A stretch of DNA of 64,000 bases from positions 62,001-126,000 of the forward strand of contig JAFKKG010000023.1 of NCBI GenBank assembly GCA_017305715.1. The letters run 5' to 3'. Source of the stretch: Hyphomicrobiales bacterium. Lineage in GTDB: Bacteria; Pseudomonadota; Alphaproteobacteria; Rhizobiales; Xanthobacteraceae. Below the pieces are notes generated by a model. The model searched no databases. It was not told the DNA's origin and saw nothing but the letters and a program-made list of their open reading frames with translations. The translations under genes and the position numbers were made by a program. Positions 50,587 to 59,228 of the stretch are shown piece by piece. Position 1 is the first letter of the stretch; each line of letters opens with the position of its first letter.

Positions 50587-53232
50587 ATGCTGCAAACCGA
50601 CAAGGAAGCGGCCGTCGTCCGCGGCGACGCAAGGCCGGAGCCGCGCAACAATGGCGCGGCGCGGCCACCGCGAAAATACGTGCTGTTCGCGGACGGAACG
50701 GGCAATTCCTTTTCAACCCAGGAATCCAATGTGTGGCGGCTCTACGAGGCGCTCGACCGCACCAAGCCCGATCAGGTCGCCTATTACATCAAGGGCGTCG
50801 GCACCTCCGACTGGAAGCCCTTCGCCGCGCTCGACGGCGCCACCGGGATCGGCGTGCCCTCCAATGTCCGCAAGCTCTATCGATTCCTGTGCTGGAACTG
50901 GCAGCCCGGCGACCAGATCTACATTTTCGGCTTCAGCCGCGGCTCCTTCACCGCACGCACCCTGGTGGGCCTGATCGCCTCGCAGGGCCTGTTGCCCGCC
51001 GAGATCGGCGGCAGCGCCGTCTCGCACCGGGAAATGCAGCGCAACGTGATGGCGGCCTGGCGCTGCTACCGCCGGGAAACCGTGCCATGGCAAAAGAGCC
51101 TGCCGACGATCTGGATCGCGCGCCTTATTCGCGACGCCGTCCTCGCCGCCTTTCACACCGTCCTGCGACACCGTCCCTACGACCAGGTGCGGGAGGCCAT
51201 GGATGAGCAAGAGACGAAGAACAAGGACAAGGGACGCAAGCAGGTCCCCATCAAATTCCTCGGCCTGTTCGACACGGTGGAAGCGTTCGGCGTTCCCGTC
51301 GAAGAGCTTCGCACCGCGATCAATTGGGCGATCTGGCCGATCTCGTTCCGCAACCGCACGCTCTCGCCCAGGGTCGAGCGCGCGCGGCATGCGCTGTCGC
51401 TCGACGACGAGCGCACCACCTTTCATCCGATCCGGTTCGATCATGCCGAGGGTGACGCGCGCATCAAGGAGGTCTGGTTCGCCGGCGTCCACTCCGACGT
51501 CGGCGGCGGCTACCCCGACGGCACGCTGTCCTACGTGCCCCTGGTGTGGATGGCCGAACAGATCGAGCACGAGCTTCGCTTCCAACCCGGCCAGATCGAT
51601 GTTTTCAGGCGCTATCAGTCGTCGATCGGGCCGATCCACGATTCGCGCAGCGGGGCTGCCGTCATGTACCGGTACGATCCGCGTACGATCGGGGATGACA
51701 AGAACATCAACGGCGGCGCACCGGTCGTGCATCTCGGCGTGGTCGAGCGCATGTTGCACGGCTGCGATAATTATGCGCCGGTGATGCTTCCGGCCAACGC
51801 GCGGGTTCTGCTGCCGACCGGCGATGTGATGCCGCTGACGGAAGAGGAAACGCGCAAGGCGATGAAGTCCGCCTATGAGAATTCGCCAAAGGCACTGGTC
51901 ACGCCCGCGGCCGCCAACGCCTTCGTCAGGATGTCGCCGCCCGACGGCGACATGGCTGAACTCGCACGCGATACCGTGTGGTGGCGGCGGTTTGCCTATT
52001 TTTCGCTGCTCGCGGCGATCGGGCTATTGCTGGCATGGCCCTGGATATCCAGGAAGGTCGTCGATATCCTGTCCGGGCCGATCGAGCAGCTGAACGTCGG
52101 CGACTCCAACGCCTTGGCGGTCATTCGCTGGGTGGACTATTGCGTCGGCGCCGTCATCGGTCCGGTCACCGATCTCCTGCTCGGCTTCCTGCCTTCCTAC
52201 GCCGAACCCTGGTTGAAGATCGCCGTTTTCTATCCCTCTGCGACGACGATCGTCGTTGGCCTCGTAGCCATCATATGGTGGATGAACGGCTATCTGCGCG
52301 ACCGCATCCAGGAACGGGCACGGCTCGCCTGGAACCGGCCCAATCGCATGGTGCCGGAAAACCTCACCGCCAGCTGGCTGCTGCCGATCGCACGGTTCTT
52401 CCGGCTGCACGGCGGGCCGGTGCGCTTCGCCTTCGCGAAAGTAGCGCTGCCGGCGGTTTTCCTGGCCGTCATTTTCGGCGGCGCCCTGCTGGCTGCCGGC
52501 CGCAGCTATTACAACTGGCGCGCCGGCACGGGTACGCTCTGCACCGCGACCGACGCCCCGAAATTGAAAATGGTGGAAGACGACGCCTTGTCAGCGGCCA
52601 AGCCGTTCGACACCAAACGCCTATGCCGGGAGACCGGGCTGTGGGTCGAGAAAGGCCGCAAATACCGCATCACGATCGACGCGGCGGGCGAGCCGTGGTT
52701 CGACCGCACCATCATGTCCGGCGTCAATGGCTTCACGCTGTACGATTTGGCGCACGTCACCGGCCTGCCGTTCCGCCGCTGGTACACGGCGGCCTGGTTT
52801 CAGCCGGTGTTGCGGATCGGCGCGGAAGGCGACGCCGAATTGCCGCTCAAGCCGGTCAATGTGATGCCGCCCGACGACCTGCCACGTCCGCTCAATCCTA
52901 CCGACCCGAAGGACAAGAGGAAAAAGAAGCCGATCCACGTCGACGACGATGAACTCCTCGCGGCGAACAGCGACCTGCAGCGCGCATGGCGCCATTTCGG
53001 AATCCTCGAGCCGATCCCGGACGCCGCACTGCCCGCCGCGCGCAAGGTCTGGCACACGCAAGGGCTCGCCGACCGGATGGTTGCGGAATTCGTCGCCGGC
53101 GCTTCCGGCGAGGTGTTCCTCTATGTCAACGACGCGGTGCTGCCGTTCCTGCCGCCGTTCACGCTGTTCTACGCCAACAACAGCGGCACCGCGCAGGTGA
53201 CCCTGCAGCGCCTGCCGCCGCCGGCCAAATAA
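50587..53232 (+). CDS. DUF2235 (Tle1-like) lipase-type protein with membrane helices
   Basis: 881 residues from ATG 50587. The N-terminal 400 residues are a DUF2235 alpha/beta hydrolase domain: KYVLFADGTGNSFST start, nucleophile elbow FGFSRGSFTAR with Ser117, and VWFAGVHSDVGGGYPDGTLS holding the Asp region. Three hydrophobic helices follow (about 470-490, 545-570 and 620-645), then a soluble C-terminal part with YDLAHVTGLPFRRWYTAAWF. DUF2235 includes the Tle1 phospholipase effectors of type VI secretion, but many members are cytosolic or membrane proteins of unknown role. No T6SS, VgrG or immunity gene is visible here. It is divergent from the NlpC/P60-like gene. Confidence 0.82.
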   Translation: MLQTDKEAAVVRGDARPEPRNNGAARPPRKYVLFADGTGNSFSTQESNVWRLYEALDRTKPDQVAYYIKGVGTSDWKPFAALDGATGIGVPSNVRKLYRFLCWNWQPGDQIYIFGFSRGSFTARTLVGLIASQGLLPAEIGGSAVSHREMQRNVMAAWRCYRRETVPWQKSLPTIWIARLIRDAVLAAFHTVLRHRPYDQVREAMDEQETKNKDKGRKQVPIKFLGLFDTVEAFGVPVEELRTAINWAIWPISFRNRTLSPRVERARHALSLDDERTTFHPIRFDHAEGDARIKEVWFAGVHSDVGGGYPDGTLSYVPLVWMAEQIEHELRFQPGQIDVFRRYQSSIGPIHDSRSGAAVMYRYDPRTIGDDKNINGGAPVVHLGVVERMLHGCDNYAPVMLPANARVLLPTGDVMPLTEEETRKAMKSAYENSPKALVTPAAANAFVRMSPPDGDMAELARDTVWWRRFAYFSLLAAIGLLLAWPWISRKVVDILSGPIEQLNVGDSNALAVIRWVDYCVGAVIGPVTDLLLGFLPSYAEPWLKIAVFYPSATTIVVGLVAIIWWMNGYLRDRIQERARLAWNRPNRMVPENLTASWLLPIARFFRLHGGPVRFAFAKVALPAVFLAVIFGGALLAAGRSYYNWRAGTGTLCTATDAPKLKMVEDDALSAAKPFDTKRLCRETGLWVEKGRKYRITIDAAGEPWFDRTIMSGVNGFTLYDLAHVTGLPFRRWYTAAWFQPVLRIGAEGDAELPLKPVNVMPPDDLPRPLNPTDPKDKRKKKPIHVDDDELLAANSDLQRAWRHFGILEPIPDAALPAARKVWHTQGLADRMVAEFVAGASGEVFLYVNDAVLPFLPPFTLFYANNSGTAQVTLQRLPPPAK

Positions 53233-53313
53233 GCTCGGCGGAGGCGCCAGGTTCCGGAAGTTGGTGGAGCCGGCCGGCGGGTAATTGAGACGATTAGATA
53301 GACCCTGGATCGA

Positions 53314-53925
53314 CTATTCAGATTCAAACAGCCGGATCCTGGGCACGTCGAGTCGCACGCGCTCGGCGGCAAACGATCCGCGCGGCGCGGTCTCTTCGCG
53401 GACCATCGCCTCGACGTCGCGAAGTTCCTGCTCCTGATCGTGCCTCGGTCGGCGTCGTTCGGTCCATTGCTGTCGACGCTCGGCCTTGCGTCTTTCTTCG
53501 GCGACGCGTCTTGCTTCGCGTCGGATCTCCGCGTCACGCGACTTCACATCGCTGTCGCGCGCCTTGGCGAAAGCCGCTTCGGGAGTTTTGACCTGGTCTG
53601 ATTTTGTCGTTTCAGAGGTTGCTTGCGTCACTGGTGTTGCGGCCGGCGCCAAAGGCGCCTCCGCCGGAGGCGCGCTCGCGGCCGCATTTTCTGAGGCCTG
53701 CGCTTCAACGGGTTTCGCCGGCGTCGGGGCTTCCTGTTTCGTCGGCTCCGATGCCATCGTCGCCGGGATCGGACGCTCCGACATCCGCAGTTCGAGCTTG
53801 CTCATCTCGACCTTGGGCGCGCGCGGGCTCACGATGTTGGAAATCAGCATGCCGCCGCCAAGGCCCACGGCCAAAGCCGCAACCACGGTTGCTACGCCTG
53901 CAAAATATGCCGTCGATATGCGCAT
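53314..53925 (-). CDS. Membrane-anchored hypothetical protein with Ala/Pro linker and charged tail
   Basis: 203 residues from ATG 53925 with GGAG upstream. One N-terminal helix, AYFAGVATVVAALAVGLGGG, is followed by a Pro/Ala/Glu/Thr-rich linker (about 60-115) and a highly charged Arg/Glu helix (RDAEIRREARRVAEERRKAE), ending VRLDVPRIRLFESE. The layout suggests a periplasm-spanning or cell-wall-associated protein, but no family is recognised. Convergent with the DUF2235 gene. Confidence 0.75.
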   Translation of the reverse strand: MRISTAYFAGVATVVAALAVGLGGGMLISNIVSPRAPKVEMSKLELRMSERPIPATMASEPTKQEAPTPAKPVEAQASENAAASAPPAEAPLAPAATPVTQATSETTKSDQVKTPEAAFAKARDSDVKSRDAEIRREARRVAEERRKAERRQQWTERRRPRHDQEQELRDVEAMVREETAPRGSFAAERVRLDVPRIRLFESE

Positions 53926-54026
53926 GGCTCGGCTCCTGTCCTCCACGCGGCAACGCGTGGATTTGGCCGATGTTCCGATACGATATGTGCGGGAACTGGG
54001 GGGAACCGTCGGCGATGCGCGATCGC

Positions 54027-54701
54027 TCAGATCATGGAGGCTACTTTTTCCAGCCCGATGATGCGGGCGAGCGAGCGCACTTCGCTCTTCTGGTCTTCGC
54101 GCAACTGGAACAGCAGCGGCATCGCCGCCGATTTCAACTGCTGGACTTCTTCAGCCTCGGGATCGATGGGGATGCTCCCCCCGTTGGGGTCGGACTGCCG
54201 TTTGGCGTGGATCTTGCGGGCGACCGCGCGGAGCGCAGCCTCCACCGGCGGCCAGTAGGATTCCTGCGAGGCGGACAGTTTCAGGCGGTCCTTGATCCCG
54301 GCGATCTGGATGTCGCTGAGCAGCGCGTAATTCTTTTGCGGCGCCGGCTTGGCGGCGGCCTTCGGCTTGGCGGGGGCAACCACCGGGGCGGCAGCGGGGG
54401 CGGCGACCTTCGGAATGACGAAGTCGGCCGGCGCGGTCGAGGCATAGGCCTGACGCAGCGGCTCGCTCAGCACGGGGGCGGCCTGCGGCGGCTCGAACGC
54501 GGCGAGAGCTGCGACGACGAGCCGGTCCTGCTTGCTTTCCTTGTTGGAAACCGGGCCCTGGAACGCAGCCTGCGCGGAAGCCGGTTCGAACCGCGCGGCG
54601 GGTACGCTGTCGCGGCCGAGGATCGCGGTGGCGGCGGCGCCGACCACGAGAAAACAGGTCAGCGCAGCGATCGTGATGGCCTTGGTCAAAAACGTCTCCA
54701 T
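54027..54701 (-). CDS. Exported hypothetical protein with LTxxQ/Spy-like C-terminal region
   Basis: 224 residues from ATG 54701. A signal or anchor AITIAALTCFLVVGAAATAI is followed by an Ala/Pro-rich linker. The C-terminal helical part LLSDIQIAGIKDRLKLSASQ then ESYWPPVEAALRAVARKIHA and LREDQKSEVRSLARIIGLEK resembles the LTxxQ motif proteins (Spy/CpxP-like periplasmic chaperones) in pattern. This is a weak match. It lies 101 bases beyond the membrane protein at 53314-53925 on the same strand. Confidence 0.7.
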   Translation of the reverse strand: METFLTKAITIAALTCFLVVGAAATAILGRDSVPAARFEPASAQAAFQGPVSNKESKQDRLVVAALAAFEPPQAAPVLSEPLRQAYASTAPADFVIPKVAAPAAAPVVAPAKPKAAAKPAPQKNYALLSDIQIAGIKDRLKLSASQESYWPPVEAALRAVARKIHAKRQSDPNGGSIPIDPEAEEVQQLKSAAMPLLFQLREDQKSEVRSLARIIGLEKVASMI

Positions 54702-54811
54702 TCCGCCGATGGGGATGGTCAAAAACTGGACGGTAATTAAGGCTTTACCATGCCAGTGAAGCGGCTACATCCCACGGAAAATCACGGAATCAACGCCAAA
54801 TCGGCGAAAAA

Positions 54812-55057
54812 TCAGGCCGCGACAGCCAGATCGTAGGCTTCCTGAATGTCGGCGACGATATCGGACGCTTCCCACAGCGCGTCCGGGGCGACCGAGCGCA
54901 GGCTGATGGTCCAGTTGCTTTTCCCGGTGCGGGGCATGCTGACGATGTCGAATTCGACATTGCGGCAAAGCGGATGCCGGTCCAGCGCGCGGCTCACGCG
55001 CCACCTGATTTCGTCGATCGTGGCCGGGGTTTTGGCATAAAACTGATCGAAATCCAT
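54812..55057 (-). CDS. Small hypothetical protein
   Basis: 81 residues from ATG 55057, with AAGGGGGCG upstream. The sequence MDFDQFYAKTPATIDEIRWR then VSRALDRHPLCRNVEFDIVS and NWTISLRSVAPDALWEASD suggests a compact alpha/beta fold. It is soluble, without signal, and of no known family. A much longer overlapping frame on this strand is not coding. Confidence 0.7.
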   Translation of the reverse strand: MDFDQFYAKTPATIDEIRWRVSRALDRHPLCRNVEFDIVSMPRTGKSNWTISLRSVAPDALWEASDIVADIQEAYDLAVAA

Positions 55058-55176
55058 CTTGCGCCCCCTTGTTTGCGGTTGGTCCGGCCGTGGCGGCCGA
55101 CCACCCTCTGGGACTATTGTTGGGACGGATTTGGTTAATGGCTCGTTAAAACCGGCACGGCGCGAGAAGCAACGGC

Positions 55177-55830
55177 ATGACGGATGCGACACCCGAGATG
55201 ACGACCGCCACGGCACAGCCGTCGGTCCGCAGCGCGCTGCTGGCGACCGCGATCGTTTCGACCGGCACGCTGCTGCTCGCGACCTTCGAATTGTCGATGG
55301 CGGATTGGCCGTCGGGATTCGTGCTGCTCGGGGTGCTGCCGCTGACGGCGTTGCTGTTCTTCGGCTGCTGCATCTGGACGGCGACGCTCCTGCTACGGAT
55401 CCGGACGGGCGGCGCGACCTTCGCGATTCCGTTTCTGATTTGCGCGGCAACGCTCGCGCTGCTGGTCTATGCGCCGCTGCAGAAGGTCGCGCTGCAACGG
55501 AATTTCTACTGGCACCGCGCCGACCGCGAACGCATCGTGGCCCGCGTCGAGGCCGGCGAACTCAAGCCCAATGTCGACACTAACAAGAACCTGATCGCGC
55601 TCGGCGACAGGGCGCCCAATGTTTCCGCCGGCGGGAACGACATCGTGGTCGATCAGGCCGACAAAGGCTTCTATGTGCTGTTCCTGACCACGCGCGGCCT
55701 AAAGCACTATTTTACCGGCTTCCTGCGCGTGCCGCCGGGCAGCGACCCCAGGGACTTCTTCGAATTCGACGACAAGCCGCCGAGCCTGCTCGTGCGCTAC
55801 GACAAGGATTGGTATTTTGTGGCGAACTAG
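55177..55830 (+). CDS. Membrane protein of unknown function
   Basis: 217 residues from ATG 55177. Three hydrophobic helices are at about 20-40 (ALLATAIVSTGTLLLATFEL), 48-72 (FVLLGVLPLTALLFFGCCIW) and 83-100 (FAIPFLICAATLALLVYAPL). A soluble C-terminal domain of 110 residues follows, with FYVLFLTTRGLKHYFTGFLR and PPSLLVRYDKDWYFV. No family recognised. It starts a group of small unrelated envelope genes. Confidence 0.8.
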   Translation: MTDATPEMTTATAQPSVRSALLATAIVSTGTLLLATFELSMADWPSGFVLLGVLPLTALLFFGCCIWTATLLLRIRTGGATFAIPFLICAATLALLVYAPLQKVALQRNFYWHRADRERIVARVEAGELKPNVDTNKNLIALGDRAPNVSAGGNDIVVDQADKGFYVLFLTTRGLKHYFTGFLRVPPGSDPRDFFEFDDKPPSLLVRYDKDWYFVAN

Positions 55831-55832
55831 AT

Positions 55833-56030
55833 CTAATGGTGTCCAACGATGCCATGCGAGCCTGGCGCCGTGGACTGAACCGCGGCGTAGTTCACGTCGG
55901 GACTTTGGCTGAGCGCCACGTACAAGGCCAATCCTACGATAACTGACCCGTAGAAGCCGAGACAGGCCCGTCTCCAACGCCGGATAACCGGGCGATCGTT
56001 GTCGTTAAAATCGCATGACGACTTTTGCAT
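55833..56030 (-). CDS. Small single-helix membrane protein
   Basis: 65 residues from ATG 56030, with GGAGGGG just upstream. A polar Cys-containing start (QKSSCDFNDNDRPVIRRWRR) leads into one helix, ACLGFYGSVIVGLALYVALS, then a short tail. Convergent with the membrane protein at 55177, with their stops two bases apart. Confidence 0.6.
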   Translation of the reverse strand: MQKSSCDFNDNDRPVIRRWRRACLGFYGSVIVGLALYVALSQSPDVNYAAVQSTAPGSHGIVGHH

Positions 56031-56121
56031 AGGCCCCTCCATTGGGCGATGCGCTGCTATAGCTTACGCTTGCCGAGCAACGCCAACTGTGAAGCCGTTC
56101 ACCTTCGGATTCGAAACATCT

Positions 56122-56304
56122 CTATTTCAGGAAACTTTTTCGTACCCAAGCACCTACGATTCCAATTTCCAAAGGGGAACGGAATCTCAGGCTCACCCAG
56201 GACGTTTCGAGATACCAGAATGCCCAGACAAACATCGCGGCGAGTGTGACAACGATATCGATCAGCAAGAATGCCTGATCGGCGGCAGTAAAATCGCTGC
56301 CCAT
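56122..56304 (-). CDS. Small membrane protein
   Basis: 60 residues from ATG 56304 with GGAG nine bases upstream. One long helix, FLLIDIVVTLAAMFVWAFWY, sits between a polar start and a basic tail ending VRKSFLK. The gene lies in a stretch of lower GC than its surroundings (56000-56560), which may be acquired DNA. Function unknown. Confidence 0.5.
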   Translation of the reverse strand: MGSDFTAADQAFLLIDIVVTLAAMFVWAFWYLETSWVSLRFRSPLEIGIVGAWVRKSFLK

Positions 56305-56571
56305 GGCCTAGACTCCATAGAAATTGCTCGTCCGGGATCAAATGATCCGCGACGCTGAAAAAAATTCGCGGCAATCTTTGGCTCGTTCCAATGCACAAGC
56401 CAGTTCGAAGAGAAATCGCAGCCTCGTAATCGACGCTTCAATATTCGATTTTCACCCCACCAAAAGTATATGACGGCCTGAATATTTGCGCGCTCATAAG
56501 TTGTCCATCCGCCTCGAAGATTGGGCACACGCGCGCCCAACGAATCGGCAACACCTAAATAGCTTCGCGGT

Positions 56572-57567
56572 TTATGATTGGCCGTGGATATGAATTCGCG
56601 CCGCCGCCGCCCGATATTCCGCCGACGTGCGCGCGATCATTTCGTCGACGGACAACACCTCCGTCACGCCCGAGGTGGAATGTCCGGCGCTCCAGATATC
56701 GCGCCAGCGCTTGGGCCGGTTTTCACGGGCGCCGATGTCGATGTCCTTGCCGATATCGATGGCGCCGCGCGCCGGCAGATCGTCGGGATCGAGGCCGGCG
56801 GCTTCGATCGACGGCCGCAGCATGTTGGTCTGCAATCCGGTGAAGGCGGTGGTCAAAAGAATATCGTCGGCGCTGCTGGCCACCAACATCTCCTTGTATC
56901 TGGTGTCCGCCATGCTCTCGCGCGTGGCGATGAATTTGGTGCCCATATAGGCGAGGTCGCAGCCGAGCGCCTGCGCGGCGCGCAGGGCGTGGCCGTCGCT
57001 GATGCCGCCGGCCAGCACCAGCGGGCCGTCGAAGAAGCCGCGCACCGCGCGCACGAACACCAACGGATTGAGCCAGCCGGTCTGGCCGCCGGCGCCCGCG
57101 GTCAGCAGCACGAGGCCATCAGCGCCGGCCGCGACCGCGCGCTCCGCATGCCGGATGCTGGCGACATCGGCGAACACCAGCGCGCCGGCGTCATGCAGTG
57201 GTGCCAGCACCGGCGCCGGCGATCCGACCGAGGTGATGACGATTTCCGGCCGGTGCCGCAGCAGCACCGCCAGATCCTGCTCCAGCCGTGCATTGGAGCG
57301 GTGCACGATCAGGTTCGGACAGATCGGCGCCGCGGGCCTGCCGCTCTCGTCCGAATGACGGCGCAGCCGGCCTTCGATCTCGCCGAGCCATTCGTCGAGC
57401 TGTTCGGGACTACGGCAATTCACCGTCGGAAACGCGCCGATCACCCCGTTGCGGCATGCGGCGACCACGAGTTCGACGCCGGAGACGAGAAACATCGGGG
57501 CGGCGATCAGCGGCAGGCTGAGGCGACCCTGAAAGCGCGAAAGAGAATCAGTTGGTTGCATCATCAT
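56572..57567 (-). CDS. Nitronate monooxygenase-type flavoprotein
   Basis: 331 residues from ATG 57567 (two further ATGs follow immediately). TIM-barrel FMN protein of the 2-nitropropane dioxygenase family: LPLIAAPMFLVSGVELVVAA at the start, GAFPTVNCRSPEQLDEWL, the FMN loop ADGLVLLTAGAGGQTGWLN with the GxGG-type motif, PLVLAGGISDGHALRAAQAL and GCDLAYMGTKFIATRES. It oxidises alkyl nitronates such as propionate 3-nitronate. It is divergent from an acyl-CoA ligase gene 89 bases away. Confidence 0.92.
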   Translation of the reverse strand: MMMQPTDSLSRFQGRLSLPLIAAPMFLVSGVELVVAACRNGVIGAFPTVNCRSPEQLDEWLGEIEGRLRRHSDESGRPAAPICPNLIVHRSNARLEQDLAVLLRHRPEIVITSVGSPAPVLAPLHDAGALVFADVASIRHAERAVAAGADGLVLLTAGAGGQTGWLNPLVFVRAVRGFFDGPLVLAGGISDGHALRAAQALGCDLAYMGTKFIATRESMADTRYKEMLVASSADDILLTTAFTGLQTNMLRPSIEAAGLDPDDLPARGAIDIGKDIDIGARENRPKRWRDIWSAGHSTSGVTEVLSVDEMIARTSAEYRAAAARIHIHGQS

Positions 57568-57656
57568 GGCTTGAGCCGGTTCGTTGTTGTGCTAGCGTTG
57601 GCAAAACACTGGCACGATTGAAGGCCAATGACAAAAGTTGCCGGGAGGATGAAAAG

Positions 57657-59219
57657 ATGAGCAATCCGCTCTACGCGTTTCCAACCGCGTGCGAACAGAC
57701 GTTGCGGGCGCTGGCGCGGTATCCGGAGCGGACGGCGTTCAGCTGGCCGGGCGGATCGATCACCTATCGGGGCGCAACCGATCTGATCGGCCGCATCCAG
57801 AGCGTGTTCATGGGACTGAACTTCAAGCCCGGCACCCGCGTCGCATTCCTCACCGCCAACCGCGCCGACACCTGGTGCGCCGGCGTCGCCGCGCAATTGT
57901 CGCGGCTCGCGATCACCTGGCTGCATCCGCTGGGCTCACTGGACGACCAGCTGTTCCAGCTGGAAGATTCCGAAGCGCAAATGCTGGTGGTCGACGGCAT
58001 CACGTTTCGCGATCGCGGCGGCGAACTCGCGGCCAGGGCGACGGCCCTGAAGGCTGTGTTCACGCTCGGTCCGGCGGACTATGGCACCGATCTGCTGAAG
58101 GCGGTCGAGGCTGCCGGCAGTGCCACAGCGCGCAATTTCGCCGGCCCGGACGATATTTCGACCCTGAACTATACCGGCGGCACGACCGGCAAATCCAAGG
58201 GCGCGCTGCGCCATCACGGGGAATTGGCCGGCTTCGCCAGCGCCATCCTGGCCGATTTCGAAATCCCGGACCTGCCAAGCTATTTGACGGTGGCGCCAAT
58301 CAGCCATGTCGCCGGCACAAAGGTGTTGCCGACCCTGATGCGCGGCGGCACCGTGCACATGCTGAAAAGCTTCGATCCCGAGGCGGTGTTCAAGACCATC
58401 GAACGCGAGCGCATCAATTTCACGCTGTTCGTGCCGACCATGATCTACGTCATGCTGGATCATCCCGCGCTCGACAAGACCGACCTTTCCTCGCTCGAAC
58501 TGCTGCTCTATGGCGCCTCCGCGATGTCGCCGAGCCGGCTGGTCGAAGGCATCGAGCGGATCGGGCCGGTGTTTTCGCAGCTCTACGGCCAGACCGAATG
58601 CTATCCGGTGTCGGTGCTGCGCAAGGCGGATCACGATCCGAAGACGCCGGAGCTGTTCACGTCCTGCGGCTTTCCGATCGCGGCCTGCCAGGTCAAGATT
58701 CTGGACGACAGCGACCAGGAAGTCGCCACCGGCGAGGCCGGCGAAATCTGCGTGCGCGCGACGCATGTGATGGCCGAGTACTGGAAGCGGCCGGAGCAGA
58801 CCGCCGAAACGCTGAAGAGCGGCTGGCTTCACACCGGCGACATCGCCCGCGCGGACGAGCGCGGCTACATGTTTATCCTCGACCGCAAGAAGGACATGAT
58901 CGTCTCCGGCGGCTTCAACATTTTTCCACGCGAGATCGAGGATGTCCTGTCGCAGCATGCGGATGTGGCGATGGTGGCCGTGGTCGGCGTGCCCGACGAC
59001 AAATGGGGCGAGGCGGTCACGGCCGTGGTGGTCGCGCGTGAGGGCACCAAGCCGGACGCGGACGAACTGATCAACCTCGTCAAATCGAAAAAGGGATCGG
59101 CGCATGCGCCCAAGCAGATCCAGTTCGTCAAGGAATTGCCGATGACCGGGGTCGGCAAGGTCGACAAGAAGGTGCTGAAGGCCGGCTTCTGGACCGGCCG
59201 CGACCGCATGGTGGGGTAG
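57657..59219 (+). CDS. Acyl-CoA ligase (AMP-binding family)
   Basis: 520 residues from ATG 57657 with GGGAGGATG upstream. ATP loop LNYTGGTTGKSKGAL at about 170-184, SQLYGQTECYPVS as motif A5, SGWLHTGDIARADERGYMFI with the ribose-binding Asp, RKKDMIVSGGFNIFPREIED (hinge), and the catalytic Lys in MTGVGKVDKKVLK. The protein belongs to the fatty-acid or aromatic CoA ligase group; substrate unknown. It is divergent from the nitronate monooxygenase and convergent with the histidine kinase operon. Confidence 0.92.
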   Translation: MSNPLYAFPTACEQTLRALARYPERTAFSWPGGSITYRGATDLIGRIQSVFMGLNFKPGTRVAFLTANRADTWCAGVAAQLSRLAITWLHPLGSLDDQLFQLEDSEAQMLVVDGITFRDRGGELAARATALKAVFTLGPADYGTDLLKAVEAAGSATARNFAGPDDISTLNYTGGTTGKSKGALRHHGELAGFASAILADFEIPDLPSYLTVAPISHVAGTKVLPTLMRGGTVHMLKSFDPEAVFKTIERERINFTLFVPTMIYVMLDHPALDKTDLSSLELLLYGASAMSPSRLVEGIERIGPVFSQLYGQTECYPVSVLRKADHDPKTPELFTSCGFPIAACQVKILDDSDQEVATGEAGEICVRATHVMAEYWKRPEQTAETLKSGWLHTGDIARADERGYMFILDRKKDMIVSGGFNIFPREIEDVLSQHADVAMVAVVGVPDDKWGEAVTAVVVAREGTKPDADELINLVKSKKGSAHAPKQIQFVKELPMTGVGKVDKKVLKAGFWTGRDRMVG

Positions 59220-59228
59220 ATTGCAGGC

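Noticed and set aside
50587-53232. Calling the DUF2235 protein a type VI secretion effector
   Set aside because: There is no VgrG, Hcp, PAAR or immunity gene nearby, and it has internal membrane helices; only the domain relation is supported.
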